Shown here piece after piece: positions 34,866 to 43,884 of a DNA stretch of 64,000 nucleotides. The notes under the pieces are model-generated. The model was not told where the DNA came from. It ran no database searches and saw only the letters and a program-made list of their open reading frames with translations. Numbering within the stretch: position 1 is the first letter of the stretch; every line of letters begins with the position of its first letter. The position numbers and the translations under genes are program-made. Origin of the DNA: Hyphobacterium indicum (GTDB lineage Bacteria > Pseudomonadota > Alphaproteobacteria > Caulobacterales > Maricaulaceae); assembly GCF_003129605.1 (NCBI RefSeq), contig NZ_QBDX01000002.1:471501-535500 (forward strand). Reading direction: 5' to 3'.

Positions 34866-35810
34866 ATGACAGAGCAGATCATACCGCCCGTATCGCTGAC
34901 GCTGGACGACACGCATCCGGATGTATTCGCAGCAGAGCTGGGCGAGGAGTTTCGCCGCTTCGGTTTCGCTGTCATCTCGGATCACGGACTCGACCAGTCA
35001 CTGATTGACGAGGCCCTGGACAAGGCGAAAGCCTTTTTCGCGCTGCCGCCAGACGTCAAATCCCGCTACCACATCAAGGGCGGCGCGGGGCAGCGGGGCT
35101 ATACCCCCTTCGGACGGGAAGCTGCGAAAGGCGTCGAGGCGATCGACCTGAAAGAATTCTGGCATGTGGGACGGGACCTGCCACCGGGGCACCCCTACGC
35201 CGCCATCATGCCCGTCAATCTCGTGCCTGAGGAAGTCGATGGCTGGGAGGCGGTTATGCGTCTCTACACTGCACTCGACCAGCTGGGCATACGCCTGCTG
35301 CGCGCTGTCGCCCGCGATCTGGGCCTTGACGAGTATTTCTTTGATGATCCGGTCAGGGACGGCAATTCGATCCTGCGCCTACTCCACTATCCGGCCCAGG
35401 AGAGTGTATTACCCGAGGGATCGATCCGCGCCGCCGCGCATGAAGACATCAACGCGATCACACTTCTGCTGGGCGCCGAGGAAGCGGGCCTCCAGGTCAT
35501 CGACCGCCGGACCGGTGAATGGATTGACATCAATCCGCCCGCCGGCTGCCTCGTAATCAATGTCGGGGACATGTTGCAACGCCTGACGAACAACCGGCTG
35601 CCCTCAACCACACACCGGGTCGTCAATCCCGCTCCCGAGCGGCAGAAATACGCGCGGTATTCCCTTCCCTTCTTTCTGCATTTCCGGCCGGATTACAGGA
35701 TCCGGACGCTTGAATCCTGCATTAGCCCGGATCATCCGGATCAATATCCGGAACCGATCACGGCGCAGGACTATTTGCTGGAAAGGTTGCGGGAAATCCG
35801 CCTGCTCTGA
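34866..35810 (+). CDS. Isopenicillin-N-synthase-like 2-oxoglutarate/Fe(II) oxygenase
   Basis: 314 aa cytoplasmic oxygenase. The N-terminal DIOX_N segment (DVFAAELGEEFRRFGFAVIS, SRYHIKGGAGQRGYTPFGRE) is followed by the catalytic jelly roll. The iron site is HEDINAIT (His and Asp) and TTHRVVNP (second His), and the co-substrate site RYSLPFFLHF gives the Arg-x-Ser pair. The substrate is unknown; bacterial relatives act on amino acids, gibberellin-like or small secondary compounds. The ATG at 34866 has AGG seven bases upstream. It stands alone on the plus strand. Confidence 0.9.
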   Translation: MTEQIIPPVSLTLDDTHPDVFAAELGEEFRRFGFAVISDHGLDQSLIDEALDKAKAFFALPPDVKSRYHIKGGAGQRGYTPFGREAAKGVEAIDLKEFWHVGRDLPPGHPYAAIMPVNLVPEEVDGWEAVMRLYTALDQLGIRLLRAVARDLGLDEYFFDDPVRDGNSILRLLHYPAQESVLPEGSIRAAAHEDINAITLLLGAEEAGLQVIDRRTGEWIDINPPAGCLVINVGDMLQRLTNNRLPSTTHRVVNPAPERQKYARYSLPFFLHFRPDYRIRTLESCISPDHPDQYPEPITAQDYLLERLREIRLL

Positions 35811-35825
35811 TCAAGGCACATGCGT

Positions 35826-35963
35826 CTACAGGGTGGTTGACCACATGAGCAGGCCCAGGCCGATTGAGGATCCTGCACCGACAAGTGTCAGCGCCACACC
35901 ATTCTCTTTCCAGTCCTGACCGTTTTTGAGGCGGCGAGCTGAATTGCGAACCTTGTTGAACAC
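35826..35963 (-). CDS. Tiny single-helix membrane protein
   Basis: 45 aa with a GTG start preceded by GGAGGTTTCCC, a near-perfect ribosome site. A basic, amphipathic N-terminal half (FNKVRNSARRLKNGQDWKEN) is followed by one glycine-rich transmembrane helix (GVALTLVGAGSSIGLGLLMW). I do not recognise a family. The basic-inside pattern predicts the N-terminus in the cytoplasm. It is convergent with the oxygenase gene and lies downstream of no obvious operon partner. Confidence 0.7.
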   Translation of the reverse strand: MFNKVRNSARRLKNGQDWKENGVALTLVGAGSSIGLGLLMWSTTL

Positions 35964-36074
35964 GGGAAACCTCCATTGCTTTCGCAGGTGGAGATAGTCA
36001 CGCGGATTGTTGCAACAAGGGCTTTTTCTGACCTGATGAACCCCAATTTTCAAAAGGTTATTATCACAACCGCG

Positions 36075-36611
36075 TCAGGCTTGCGGCCTGTGTGGCAAGA
36101 TTTTGGGGTTACGCAGTATACCGGCTGAAATGAGCGAGATCAGCAATCCCACAGGCAGGATTTCCGCAAGCGTAAGCGGTATGCGGAACCACCAATGCGC
36201 GTAGTTGTCGGCCATTCCCTGCATTTGCGTCCGGAAAGCGGCGATCTCGGCGGCTGACGCACCTGCAGCCTCGCGCGCGGCGATCTCGGCTTCGATATAA
36301 TTCGCCATCCAGTTTCCGTCCGTGGTCGCCAGATAGGTCTCCCACGCAGCCACATAGAAAAGCCCGGCAACCAGCGACACCAGAATGCCAAGACCCAGCG
36401 CCGGCCAGAATTTTATGACGCCGCCATTTTCCTTGTCGCGATACCGCTTGACCGCGACAAATATGAAGGACAGTGCGATCAGCATGCTCAGATAGCCAAA
36501 CAGCATCGAGCCGCCGCCATTCTCTCCGGCCAGCAGCGTCACGCCCAGCCACAGCATGCCCGCAACCAGCATCCCCGAAATGCTCCCGAATATCAGAATG
36601 TACCGGATCAT
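36075..36611 (-). CDS. DUF4199-family membrane protein
   Basis: 178 aa with four hydrophobic helices (about residues 4-28, 35-57, 66-92 and 146-168) and a central helical hairpin rich in Ala and Glu. The pattern SMLIALSFIFVAVKRYRDKENGG and FKF/LGLGILVSLVAGLFYV matches DUF4199. Function is unknown. A membrane-anchored LuxR-type regulator gene lies 114 bases upstream on the same strand, and such pairs recur in related genomes, so the regulator may control this gene. Confidence 0.85.
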   Translation of the reverse strand: MIRYILIFGSISGMLVAGMLWLGVTLLAGENGGGSMLFGYLSMLIALSFIFVAVKRYRDKENGGVIKFWPALGLGILVSLVAGLFYVAAWETYLATTDGNWMANYIEAEIAAREAAGASAAEIAAFRTQMQGMADNYAHWWFRIPLTLAEILPVGLLISLISAGILRNPKILPHRPQA

Positions 36612-36725
36612 CGTGTTCCCCTTTCACGGCAGATGAAATGACAATGCCGGGCTTTCAGCCATACTTCTCGGCCGCACACATCACCCGAATGGGTGAATTC
36701 AGCAAATTCACCGCTTCGTACAGGC

Positions 36726-37139
36726 TCAGCGTATCAATGACAGGAAGCGGGCCTTCTCGATAGCGGCCACACGTCCGGCGACCTCCAGCTTGGAATACAG
36801 GCTGGAAATATGGCTTTTCACCGTGTTCGGGGACAGGCCAAGCTCACGCGCGATGGCCTTGTTCGATGCACCGCTGCAGAGCGCAGCCAGAACCTCAAGC
36901 TCCCGCCGCGTAATGCCCAGTGCTTTTTGAGCCGCGATATTGAGCTGAAAATGCGAAGCAGGTTTTGAACGGGTCAGTATGATTCCGAGCCACAATCCGA
37001 GCCCGGCGAATGCCACACCGGTCAGCAGCAACAGGAATTCCAAGCCGAACCGCCGGGCAAGATAGGCATATTGCACCCATTCCAGCGCAAACACACCGAT
37101 TGCCAGCAGGCCCGCATAGATCAGAACCGTCTTCCACAT
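36726..37139 (-). CDS. Membrane-anchored LuxR-type regulator
   Basis: 137 aa. Two transmembrane helices (about residues 4-23 and 33-56) are joined to a C-terminal LuxR helix-turn-helix: LGITRRELEVLAALCSGAS, KAIARELGLSPNTVKSHISSLYSKL, GRVAAIEKARFL. There is no receiver or ligand domain, so a signal would have to be sensed in the membrane or by a partner. It precedes the DUF4199 gene on the same strand. The start at 37139 fits the first helix. Confidence 0.88.
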   Translation of the reverse strand: MWKTVLIYAGLLAIGVFALEWVQYAYLARRFGLEFLLLLTGVAFAGLGLWLGIILTRSKPASHFQLNIAAQKALGITRRELEVLAALCSGASNKAIARELGLSPNTVKSHISSLYSKLEVAGRVAAIEKARFLSLIR

Positions 37140-37210
37140 GCGGATAATGTGTCAGCCTGAAGCTGAATTGGGAAGATGCCGGGTGGCAGGACGCCAACCC
37201 GGAAGGCGCG

Positions 37211-37348
37211 TCAGGTAACCGCCGTAAACACCAGATATCCGGCTCCGACCAACACAACAGCCGCGATCAGGGAAATAATCAGCGTGTGTTCCTGCCAGCG
37301 TTTCCTTTCTCCCTGGCGAGCTTCGGTTTTTTCGATCCGTTCGGTCAT
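37211..37348 (-). CDS. Tiny single-helix membrane protein
   Basis: 45 aa: a charged N-terminus (TERIEKTEARQGERKRWQEH) and one transmembrane helix (TLIISLIAAVVLVGAGYLVF). AAGGAG lies eight bases before the ATG at 37348; the ATG at 37354 is too close to it. No family is recognised. It lies between the LuxR-like gene and gatB on the same strand but is separated from both by about 60-70 bases. Confidence 0.65.
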   Translation of the reverse strand: MTERIEKTEARQGERKRWQEHTLIISLIAAVVLVGAGYLVFTAVT

Positions 37349-37408
37349 ATCCATAGCTCCTTTCACTAAAGGACCTAAGGACGAAACCAATAATATCAAC
37401 CGCAGTGG

Positions 37409-38902
37409 CTATAAACCGAGCTTCTGCCTGAGGATATCATTGACGGCTTTGGGGTTGGCCTTGCCCTGCATCGCCTTCATCACCTGCCCGACAAACCAGC
37501 CCAGCGCGCGCGGATTTTTCTCGATCGAGGTCACCTGTTCCGGATTTTCCGCAATCAGCTGGTCCACAACCGATTCGATCGCTCCGGTATCGGTGACCTG
37601 CTTCAGGCCACGCTTCTCGACGATTTCCGCCGGATCTCCGCCCTCATCCCACAGGATTTCGAACACATCCTTGGCGATCTTGCCGGAAATGACATCGGTC
37701 GAGATCAGATCGACCAGCTTGCCCAGCTGGCCCGCCGAAACCGGGCTCTCGGTAATGCCCAGATCTTCCTTGTTGAGGCGGCCAAACAATTCGTTATTGA
37801 CCCAGTTGGCGGCGATCTTGGCGTCATGCCCCGCGGCGACAACTTCAAAATAGTCGGCACGATCCTTGTCGGCCGCCAGCACCGAAGCGTCATATTCAGA
37901 CAGACCGAGTTCGTTGACGAAACGCTTGCGCTTGTCGGCCGGCAATTCCGGCAGTTCCGCCTTGATCTCGTCAATCCGCGCTTGCGGTATTTCCAGCGGC
38001 AACAGATCCGGACACGGGAAATAGCGATAATCGTGCGCTTCTTCTTTCGAGCGCATGGACCGTGTCACGCCCTTGTTGGCGTCGAACAGGCGTGTCTGTT
38101 GCTGCACAGTCCCGCCTTCTTCCACCAGATCGATCTGACGGCGGGCCTCGTATTCGATCGCCTGCTGGATAAAGCGCATGGAATTGACATTCTTGATCTC
38201 GCAGCGCGTCCCGAGATGCTTGAAATCGCCATCCGCACGGAATTTTTCATACTGTCCGGGACGGCAGATGGACACGTTCACATCCGCGCGCATCTGGCCT
38301 TTTTCCATATCGCCGCCGCACGTGCCGAGATAGCGCACAATCGTCCGCAGCGTTTTCATATAGGCCGCCGCCTCATCCGGCGTGCGGATATGCGGACGCG
38401 ACACGATTTCCATCAGCGCCACGCCGGACCGGTTCAGATCCACATAGGTCGCATTCGGATCCAGATCATGAATCGACTTGCCGGCATCCTGTTCCAGGTG
38501 CAGGCGTTCGATCCCGACCGTGAACAGCGACCCGTCATCGCGTTCGCACTCGATTTCGCCTTCGCCGACAATCGGAAACTGGAACTGGCTGATCTGGTAA
38601 CCTTGCGGCAGATCGGGATAGAAATAATTCTTCCGGTCAAAGCGCGAGTATTTGTTGATCTGCGCGTTCAGCCCCAGCCCGGTACGCACGGCCTGTTCCA
38701 CGCAATAGGCGTTGATCACAGGCAACATGCCCGGCATCGCCGCATCCACGAGGCTGACCTGGGTATTTGGTTCGGCACCATATTCTGTGGCCGACCCGGA
38801 AAACAGTTTGGACCGGGACGCGACCTGGGCGTGGACTTCCATCCCGACAACGATTTCCCAGTCGCCCGTGGTCCCTTGCAATACATAACTATGGTCGCTC
38901 AT
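37409..38902 (-). CDS. gatB: Asp-tRNA(Asn)/Glu-tRNA(Gln) amidotransferase subunit B
   Basis: 497 aa, full length. GatB binds the mischarged tRNA and activates its side chain with ATP. Typical segments: [64 protein letters not shown], and the C-terminal YqeY-like tRNA-binding part ending [14 protein letters not shown]. It forms the GatCAB complex with the products of the upstream gatA and gatC. The ATG overlaps the stop of a small membrane-protein gene in ATGA. Confidence 0.97.
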   Translation of the reverse strand: MSDHSYVLQGTTGDWEIVVGMEVHAQVASRSKLFSGSATEYGAEPNTQVSLVDAAMPGMLPVINAYCVEQAVRTGLGLNAQINKYSRFDRKNYFYPDLPQGYQISQFQFPIVGEGEIECERDDGSLFTVGIERLHLEQDAGKSIHDLDPNATYVDLNRSGVALMEIVSRPHIRTPDEAAAYMKTLRTIVRYLGTCGGDMEKGQMRADVNVSICRPGQYEKFRADGDFKHLGTRCEIKNVNSMRFIQQAIEYEARRQIDLVEEGGTVQQQTRLFDANKGVTRSMRSKEEAHDYRYFPCPDLLPLEIPQARIDEIKAELPELPADKRKRFVNELGLSEYDASVLAADKDRADYFEVVAAGHDAKIAANWVNNELFGRLNKEDLGITESPVSAGQLGKLVDLISTDVISGKIAKDVFEILWDEGGDPAEIVEKRGLKQVTDTGAIESVVDQLIAENPEQVTSIEKNPRALGWFVGQVMKAMQGKANPKAVNDILRQKLGL

Positions 38903-39150
38903 TCCTGTTCCTCAGTTTGAGCTGGAGATGTGTCTGAATTCGCCGCCACAACAATCCGCCAGGCCGCTTGCACAAACAGGCCGAAAATCACACCGCCAAT
39001 GCCGAGGCAGAGAACGATAATTCCGATAATCAAACCGTTCGCAATCTCGATCCGCCCCGTGACCAGCAAGGCCCCGGCCACAGCCATCAGGCCGCCTAAG
39101 AAAATCGACGGACGCGCGAGCTTGAGGGCAGGATGCGGGGTCACCACCAT
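38899..39150 (-). CDS. Small two-helix membrane protein inside the gat operon
   Basis: 83 aa with two or three hydrophobic helices ([43 protein letters not shown]) and an acidic tail. The start overlaps the end of gatA by 10 bases and the stop overlaps gatB by 4, so it is translated with the amidotransferase subunits. No family is recognised. A role in the amidotransferase is not implied; it may simply share the transcript. Confidence 0.75.
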   Translation of the reverse strand: MVVTPHPALKLARPSIFLGGLMAVAGALLVTGRIEIANGLIIGIIVLCLGIGGVIFGLFVQAAWRIVVAANSDTSPAQTEEQE

Positions 39151-40616
39151 TTCTCCGGCGTGTGCGAGAAGCCAGCTGCATCTTCCAGGGCCGCGCCGAC
39201 CGAGAACATCGTCGCTTCATCCAGCGCCGGCGTGATCACCTGCAATCCCAGTGGCAGGCCGGACGCATCCAGCCCCGCCGGAACAGACATGGCGGGCACC
39301 CCGGCAATGTTCGCCGTCACGGTGAAGATGTCATTGAGATACATGGAGATCGGATCCGCTGACTTCGAGCCCAGCTCGAATGCCGCAGATGGAGTTGACG
39401 GCGTCAGCAGCGCATCACATTGCGCGAACGCCTGATCAAAGTCCTCGAGAATACGGCGGCGGACTTTCAACGCCTTGAGATAATAGGCGTCATAATATCC
39501 GGCCGACAGAACATAGGTGCCCATCAGGATGCGGCGCTGGACTTCATGGCCAAAGCCCTCGCCGCGCGTCTTCTCATAGGTCTCGGTCAGGTCCTGGCCT
39601 TCAACCCGCAACCCGTAGCGCATGCCGTCATAGCGCGCGAGGTTGGACGAGGCTTCGGCGGGATTGATGATGTAATAGGTCGGCAGCGCATATTTCGTAT
39701 GCGGCAAGGAGACATCAACAATTTCGCAACCGGCGGCTTTCAGCCAGTCCACGCCCTGTTGCCACAGTGTCTCGATTTCCGCGGGCATGCCGTCCATGCG
39801 GTATTCCTTCGGCACACCGATCCGCTTGCCTTTCACCGAAGCGGCAGCAGCGGCCACGAAATCCGGCACGTCCAGCGGCAAGGAGGTCGATTCTTTCGGA
39901 TCATGGCCGGACATGGCCTGCATCAAAATGGCGGCATCCTTCACCGTTTTGGCAAACGGGCCCGGATGATCCAGAGAGGAAGCAAAAGCCACCGCGCCCC
40001 AGCGCGAGGCCCGGCCATAAGTGGCTTTCACGCCAACTGTGCCGGTAAAGGCCGCCGGCTGGCGGATGGACCCGCCTGTATCCGTGCCAGTGGCCCCGTA
40101 GCAGAGATGGGCCGCGACCGCGGCCGCCGACCCGCCGGACGATCCGCCGGGTGTCAGCTTCGCTTCGGATCCCTTTGCGCGCCACGGATTGATGACATTG
40201 CCATAATAGGAGGTCTCGTTCGACGAGCCCATCGCGAACTCGTCCATATTCGTCTTCCCGAGGAAAACACCGCCTTCGGCCCAGAGCTTCGACGTGACGG
40301 TCGATTCATAGGGCGGTTTGAACCCGTCAAGAATATGCGAACAGGCGGTTGTTGGCACGCCTTCCACCGCGAACAGGTCCTTTACGGCAATCGGCGCGCC
40401 TTCGAGCAGCCCGCCCTCACCTTTTGCGAGCTTTTGGTCCGACGCTTCTGCCATGGCCAGCGTCCTGGAGCGGTCAAACGCCGTGAAGGCGTTCAACTCA
40501 CCCTGCGAGGCTTCAGCCGCGGCCAGAGCAGCCGTTGCCACTTCGGTGGCAGAAATCTCGCGGGCCTTCAGCCTCGCCGTGATCTCGGCAAGCGAAAGGG
40601 TCAGAAAATCAGTCAT
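39141..40616 (-). CDS. gatA: Asp-tRNA(Asn)/Glu-tRNA(Gln) amidotransferase subunit A
   Basis: 491 aa amidase-signature enzyme that releases ammonia from glutamine for the transamidation. The catalytic Ser-cisSer-Lys triad is visible: [12 protein letters not shown] (Lys near residue 70), [13 protein letters not shown] (cis-Ser near 145) and [13 protein letters not shown] (nucleophile Ser near 170). The ATG at 40616 overlaps the stop of the GNAT gene in ATGA; the longer frame to 40646 has no family similarity. The order is gatC, GNAT, gatA, small membrane protein, gatB. Confidence 0.97.
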   Translation of the reverse strand: MTDFLTLSLAEITARLKAREISATEVATAALAAAEASQGELNAFTAFDRSRTLAMAEASDQKLAKGEGGLLEGAPIAVKDLFAVEGVPTTACSHILDGFKPPYESTVTSKLWAEGGVFLGKTNMDEFAMGSSNETSYYGNVINPWRAKGSEAKLTPGGSSGGSAAAVAAHLCYGATGTDTGGSIRQPAAFTGTVGVKATYGRASRWGAVAFASSLDHPGPFAKTVKDAAILMQAMSGHDPKESTSLPLDVPDFVAAAAASVKGKRIGVPKEYRMDGMPAEIETLWQQGVDWLKAAGCEIVDVSLPHTKYALPTYYIINPAEASSNLARYDGMRYGLRVEGQDLTETYEKTRGEGFGHEVQRRILMGTYVLSAGYYDAYYLKALKVRRRILEDFDQAFAQCDALLTPSTPSAAFELGSKSADPISMYLNDIFTVTANIAGVPAMSVPAGLDASGLPLGLQVITPALDEATMFSVGAALEDAAGFSHTPEKWW

Positions 40617-41092
40617 GCCATCGCCCCTTCCGGCTGCAGCCGGCATTCAAAGAAAATATTGTGCGCACTGCTGACTGGATACGCTGCAAATGCGCCGCAC
40701 GGTTTATACCCAGCCGATTGGTAGAGGCCGATCGCGGCCTTCTGTTGGTCGCCCGTCTCCAGCCGGATCAGGTCGAATCCGGCACGGGCGGCGTGATCAT
40801 GCGCGGCTTGAAGCAACAACCGGGCTACGCCTTGGCCACGTGCTTCGGCCATTACGAACATCCGCTTGATTTCAGCGAAATCCTCATAGGCCCGGACCGC
40901 CACGCAGCCGAGCGCCTTTCCGTCCGCATTACGGGCCAGAAAAAACGTGATCTCCGGACGCGCCAGCGTTTCCGGGCTGAGCGGAAAATTATATTCGGCC
41001 GGGTAGATCGATGCCATCTCCGCATCGAGCGCCGCGATCAAAGCGCGCGCGTCATCAGAAAGCGGGTCAGCGGGAGAGACCGTCACCGTCAT
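40613..41092 (-). CDS. GNAT-family acetyltransferase within the gat operon
   Basis: 159 aa. Acetyl-CoA-binding GNAT core: [20 protein letters not shown] followed by the pyrophosphate loop [15 protein letters not shown] and the C-terminal [19 protein letters not shown]. The substrate is not known. It touches gatC on one side (shared base at 41092) and overlaps gatA in ATGA on the other, so it is expressed as part of the amidotransferase operon. Related operons often place gatC directly before gatA, so this insertion is notable. Confidence 0.9.
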   Translation of the reverse strand: MTVTVSPADPLSDDARALIAALDAEMASIYPAEYNFPLSPETLARPEITFFLARNADGKALGCVAVRAYEDFAEIKRMFVMAEARGQGVARLLLQAAHDHAARAGFDLIRLETGDQQKAAIGLYQSAGYKPCGAFAAYPVSSAHNIFFECRLQPEGAMA

Positions 41093-41379
41093 TATTCGAC
41101 GCTCTTCGGTACGACGAAGAAGCCTTCTTCAGAGCTCGGCGCATTGGCAAGAACCTTGTCGCGAATACCGCCATCCGTGACAGCATCTTCGCGCTGCGGC
41201 AGCGGGAATTTGACGGGTGTCGTCATCGGCTCGACGCCTTCGACATCGACCTCGTTCAACTGCTCGATCCAGTCGAGAATGCCGTTCAGCTCACCGGTCA
41301 ATGCGGCCAGACGGTCGCTTGGTTCGGCAATGCGGGCCAGCCGCGCAATGCGGCGGACATCGTCTTCGGTGACGGACAT
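41092..41379 (-). CDS. gatC: Asp-tRNA(Asn)/Glu-tRNA(Gln) amidotransferase subunit C
   Basis: 95 aa, the usual size. GatC is the belt that holds GatA and GatB together. The start VTEDDVRRIARLARIAEPSD, the LNGILDWIEQLNEVDVEGVEP segment and the C-terminal VLANAPSSEEGFFVVPKSVE are diagnostic. First gene of the minus-strand gat operon. It is divergent from ruvX, with 110 bases between that should hold both promoters. Confidence 0.96.
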   Translation of the reverse strand: MSVTEDDVRRIARLARIAEPSDRLAALTGELNGILDWIEQLNEVDVEGVEPMTTPVKFPLPQREDAVTDGGIRDKVLANAPSSEEGFFVVPKSVE

Positions 41380-41489
41380 GAAATGCGCCCTCTGTCATGG
41401 AGTTCATCCAGAAGCGTTCTGACTAGCAACGCCCATGCTGCAGCGCAAGAAAGCTTGACTGAAAACCGCCACAAGCGCACCCAGACAAA

Positions 41490-41933
41490 ATGACAGATGC
41501 ACCCGATTTTCCGGGCACCGGCCCGCTGCTCGCGCTTGACCCCGGGGAGAAAACCATCGGTATCGCAGTCTGCAATGCCGCCCGTACAGTGGTCACACCG
41601 GTCGAAACCATCCGCCGGACAAAATTTACGACCGATGCAAACCGCGTCTTCGAATTGTTCGACGAATTTGGCTGTAGCGGTCTGATCATCGGCCTCCCGG
41701 TCAATATGGACGGCTCCATCGGACCCCGCGCCCAGTCGGCGCGCGCGCTCGGCAACAATCTGAAACGTCTTCGTGATTTGCCCATCCGCTTTCAGGATGA
41801 GCGATTGTCCTCCGACAAGGCCGAAGACCGCTTGCGCGCAGCCGGCAAGCGCCGCGAGGAGATTGAAAAAGTGATCGATGCCCACGCCGCCGCCGTGATC
41901 CTCGAAGATGCCATAGAGGCCTTGAAGGCATGA
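41490..41933 (+). CDS. ruvX: RuvX/YqgF family pre-16S rRNA nuclease
   Basis: 147 aa RNase H-fold protein. Conserved acidic sites are visible: LLALDPGEKTIGIAVCN (first Asp), LIIGLPVNMDGSIGPRAQ, FQDERLSSDKAEDRL and VIDAHAAAVILEDAI (last Asp). YqgF proteins process the 5' end of 16S rRNA; the old name reflects a proposed Holliday-junction role. Coupled by an ATGA overlap to the downstream permease gene. Confidence 0.93.
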   Translation: MTDAPDFPGTGPLLALDPGEKTIGIAVCNAARTVVTPVETIRRTKFTTDANRVFELFDEFGCSGLIIGLPVNMDGSIGPRAQSARALGNNLKRLRDLPIRFQDERLSSDKAEDRLRAAGKRREEIEKVIDAHAAAVILEDAIEALKA

Positions 41934-42856
41934 CGACCATTCTCGGTGCACTTTTACCGATTTTCGCGGTCATCGGCGTCGGCTGGGGATTGCGGCGATC
42001 CAACCTGATGCCTGCGGAAATGTGGCCGGCCATTTCACGCCTCGCCTATGTCGGCCTGTCGCCTGCCTTGCTCTTCTCCGTGATCTCGCGTGCCGATTTC
42101 GACAGCATTACCCTTGCACCTGCCGTCCTGGCAGCCGTTCTGGGATTTATCAGCATGGGCTTGCTGGTGATTGCCCTGAAACCGCTGATCAAGACGGATG
42201 GCCCCGCTTTTACCAGCGTCTTCCAGGGCTCGGTGCGCTGGAACGGCCTTGTCATCCTCGCCCTTGCCACCCTGTCCTACGGCCTCGATGGCGAAGTCCT
42301 GGTCTCGCTCATCATGGTCGCCACCATCCCCATCGTGAACGTCATGGCGGTGACTGTGCTGACGGTCTGGGGCGCTCACGAGAAAACACCGGACATCAGG
42401 GCCGTGCTCTGGCGGATCATCTCCAACCCGCTGATCCTCGGCTGCATTGCCGGCGGCATCGCCAATCTCCTCGGCCTGTTCCAGACCGGCCCGATCGCGG
42501 ACGTGCTGGCATTGATGGGCCGCGCGGCCCTTCCTCTCATCCTGCTGGCGGTCGGTGCGGGACTGGATTTCACCGCGCTGAATGCCCGGCGCGGCCTTCT
42601 GGCGCTGACCGCGTTTAACAAGCTGATCATCGCGCCGCTGATATTCGGCGGCATTGCCTGGGCGCTCGGCGTGCGCGGCGAAGCATTTGCGATTGTGGTT
42701 CTGGTCGGCGCCTCACCGGGGGCCGCCTCGGCCTATGTTCTGGCCCAGCAGCTCGGCGGTGACCGGCGGCTTTCCGCGGGGGATGTCACCGCAACGACGC
42801 TGCTCTCTTTTATCACGCTTCCGGTGGCCGTCTGGATCGCCACGCAGGTGGGTTAA
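41930..42856 (+). CDS. AEC (auxin efflux carrier) family permease
   Basis: 308 aa with about ten hydrophobic helices in two five-helix halves. Family features include ILGALLPIFAVIGVGWGLRR at the start, ISNPLILGCIAGGIANLLG in the middle, the LILLAVGAGLDF segment and the C-terminal VLVGASPGAASAYVLAQQLGG and LSFITLPV. Bacterial relatives export or import small organic acids such as malate; the substrate is not readable here. It overlaps ruvX by 4 bases. A palindromic repeat follows about 80 bases after the stop. Confidence 0.92.
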   Translation: MTTILGALLPIFAVIGVGWGLRRSNLMPAEMWPAISRLAYVGLSPALLFSVISRADFDSITLAPAVLAAVLGFISMGLLVIALKPLIKTDGPAFTSVFQGSVRWNGLVILALATLSYGLDGEVLVSLIMVATIPIVNVMAVTVLTVWGAHEKTPDIRAVLWRIISNPLILGCIAGGIANLLGLFQTGPIADVLALMGRAALPLILLAVGAGLDFTALNARRGLLALTAFNKLIIAPLIFGGIAWALGVRGEAFAIVVLVGASPGAASAYVLAQQLGGDRRLSAGDVTATTLLSFITLPVAVWIATQVG

Positions 42857-42936
42857 CGGTTCAGGGCCTTCATAAAACTCCGTCTTCCTCAGGCTTGCCT
42901 GCCCTCGCGAAAGCGGGGGGCCGGAGGACCTCAGAG

Positions 42937-42959
42937 ATCCTCCGATTAAATCGGAGGAT
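42937..42959. repeat. Intergenic palindrome, terminator-like
   Basis: ATCCTCCGATT and its exact complement AATCGGAGGAT are separated by one A, so at least 9 bp of stem can form around a short loop. It is preceded by a G-rich GCGAAAGCGGGGGGCCGGAGG run and followed by GACGGAATT. It lies between two genes that converge (permease and PqqB-like) and could stop transcription from both sides. The wording resembles the dispersed palindromic units of alphaproteobacterial genomes; only one copy was noticed in the window. Confidence 0.6.
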
Positions 42960-42975
42960 GACGGAATTAAGAAGC

Positions 42976-43884
42976 TCAAAGGCATATCGTCTCGCCCTCG
43001 CGGGCAATGCGGTACCCCCGCTCCAGCACCTCCAGCGTTTCCGCACTGTCCTCGAACCGGATCGGATTGGTGTGATTGTAATGGATGAAGCGAATCCGCT
43101 GACGGATCTCGTCCGGATAATCCTGGAACAGATCCATTGTTTCGGTGACGCGCGGATGCGGAATGGCGCTCATATCCCGGCCGGGCAATTCATTGTCATC
43201 AAAGAAGGTCGCATCGACATAGATGACATCGTTTTCCATCACGACATCCTCGATGTGTATTCCCTGCTCCGCCCATTCCTCCCAGCTGTCGATATCCGGA
43301 ATGAAGACCACGGACAGCTCCAGTCCTTCAATCCGGAAGCCGGCCGTCTCGGCATATTCGCGGCGGTGCGGCACATCCCAGGCAGAAACGGCAAGGTGCG
43401 GCGTCAATTCGACCGGCGCACCCGGCGCCATGACCTGCAAATCGATATTCTCGTATCGGACCAACTGATCCCACGGTCCATTGGTCGACAGGAATTCTGC
43501 CATTAATGGCAGGGTATGAACCGGCACCTCTGATGCACTCATGGATTCAAAGCCGAGGAACATCAAACCGGTATAATGGCCGATATGCGCATGGGTCAGA
43601 AAAACGCCATCCGGCGCGCCTTCGGTTCCCGCCATCTCGTTCAAATCGTGCAATTGCTCACGAAAATCCGGCGTCGCTTCGAACATGTACCGCGTTCCAG
43701 CCTCATGATCGATCAGGCCCAGCGACACCACGCGGCGGCGCAAACGCGCATCCTCCCAGGCCAGATCGTCCTGCACATTGACTTGCGGCGTGCCGCCATC
43801 CTGCGACACGCCAAGAACGACGAGTTCAACAGAGCATTGGGCAGGCGAAGCCGCCTGTATTGCCGCCGCAAGAATTGTAAGCAT
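42976..43884 (-). CDS. PqqB-like MBL-fold hydrolase
   Basis: 302 aa. The N-terminus (LTILAAAIQAASPAQC) looks like a short signal peptide, so it may be exported. Then the MBL fold: VVLGVSQDGGTPQ (PqqB-type start), FLTHAHIGHYTGLMFLG (H98, H100, H103 with Gly at the position of the usual Asp), the pattern SAWDVPHR, YVDATFFDDNELP and FIHYNHTNP. It belongs with PqqB-like proteins rather than true PqqB, since no pqqA, pqqC, pqqD or pqqE is nearby. The reaction is unknown. The next gene on the strand starts upstream, one base away from its ATG. Confidence 0.85.
   Translation of the reverse strand: MLTILAAAIQAASPAQCSVELVVLGVSQDGGTPQVNVQDDLAWEDARLRRRVVSLGLIDHEAGTRYMFEATPDFREQLHDLNEMAGTEGAPDGVFLTHAHIGHYTGLMFLGFESMSASEVPVHTLPLMAEFLSTNGPWDQLVRYENIDLQVMAPGAPVELTPHLAVSAWDVPHRREYAETAGFRIEGLELSVVFIPDIDSWEEWAEQGIHIEDVVMENDVIYVDATFFDDNELPGRDMSAIPHPRVTETMDLFQDYPDEIRQRIRFIHYNHTNPIRFEDSAETLEVLERGYRIAREGETICL

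Noticed and set aside
37176-37853. 225-codon plus-strand frame across the LuxR-gatB interval
   Set aside because: It overlaps gatB and the tiny membrane protein gene antisense and has no family similarity.
39420-40724. 434-codon open frame antisense to gatA
   Set aside because: Shadow of gatA with no recognisable domain or ribosome site.
42976-43884. PQQ biosynthesis cluster
   Set aside because: The hydrolase is only PqqB-like; no pqqA, C, D or E is present, and the nearest short peptide gene (10.3 kb) lacks the E-x3-Y core of PqqA.
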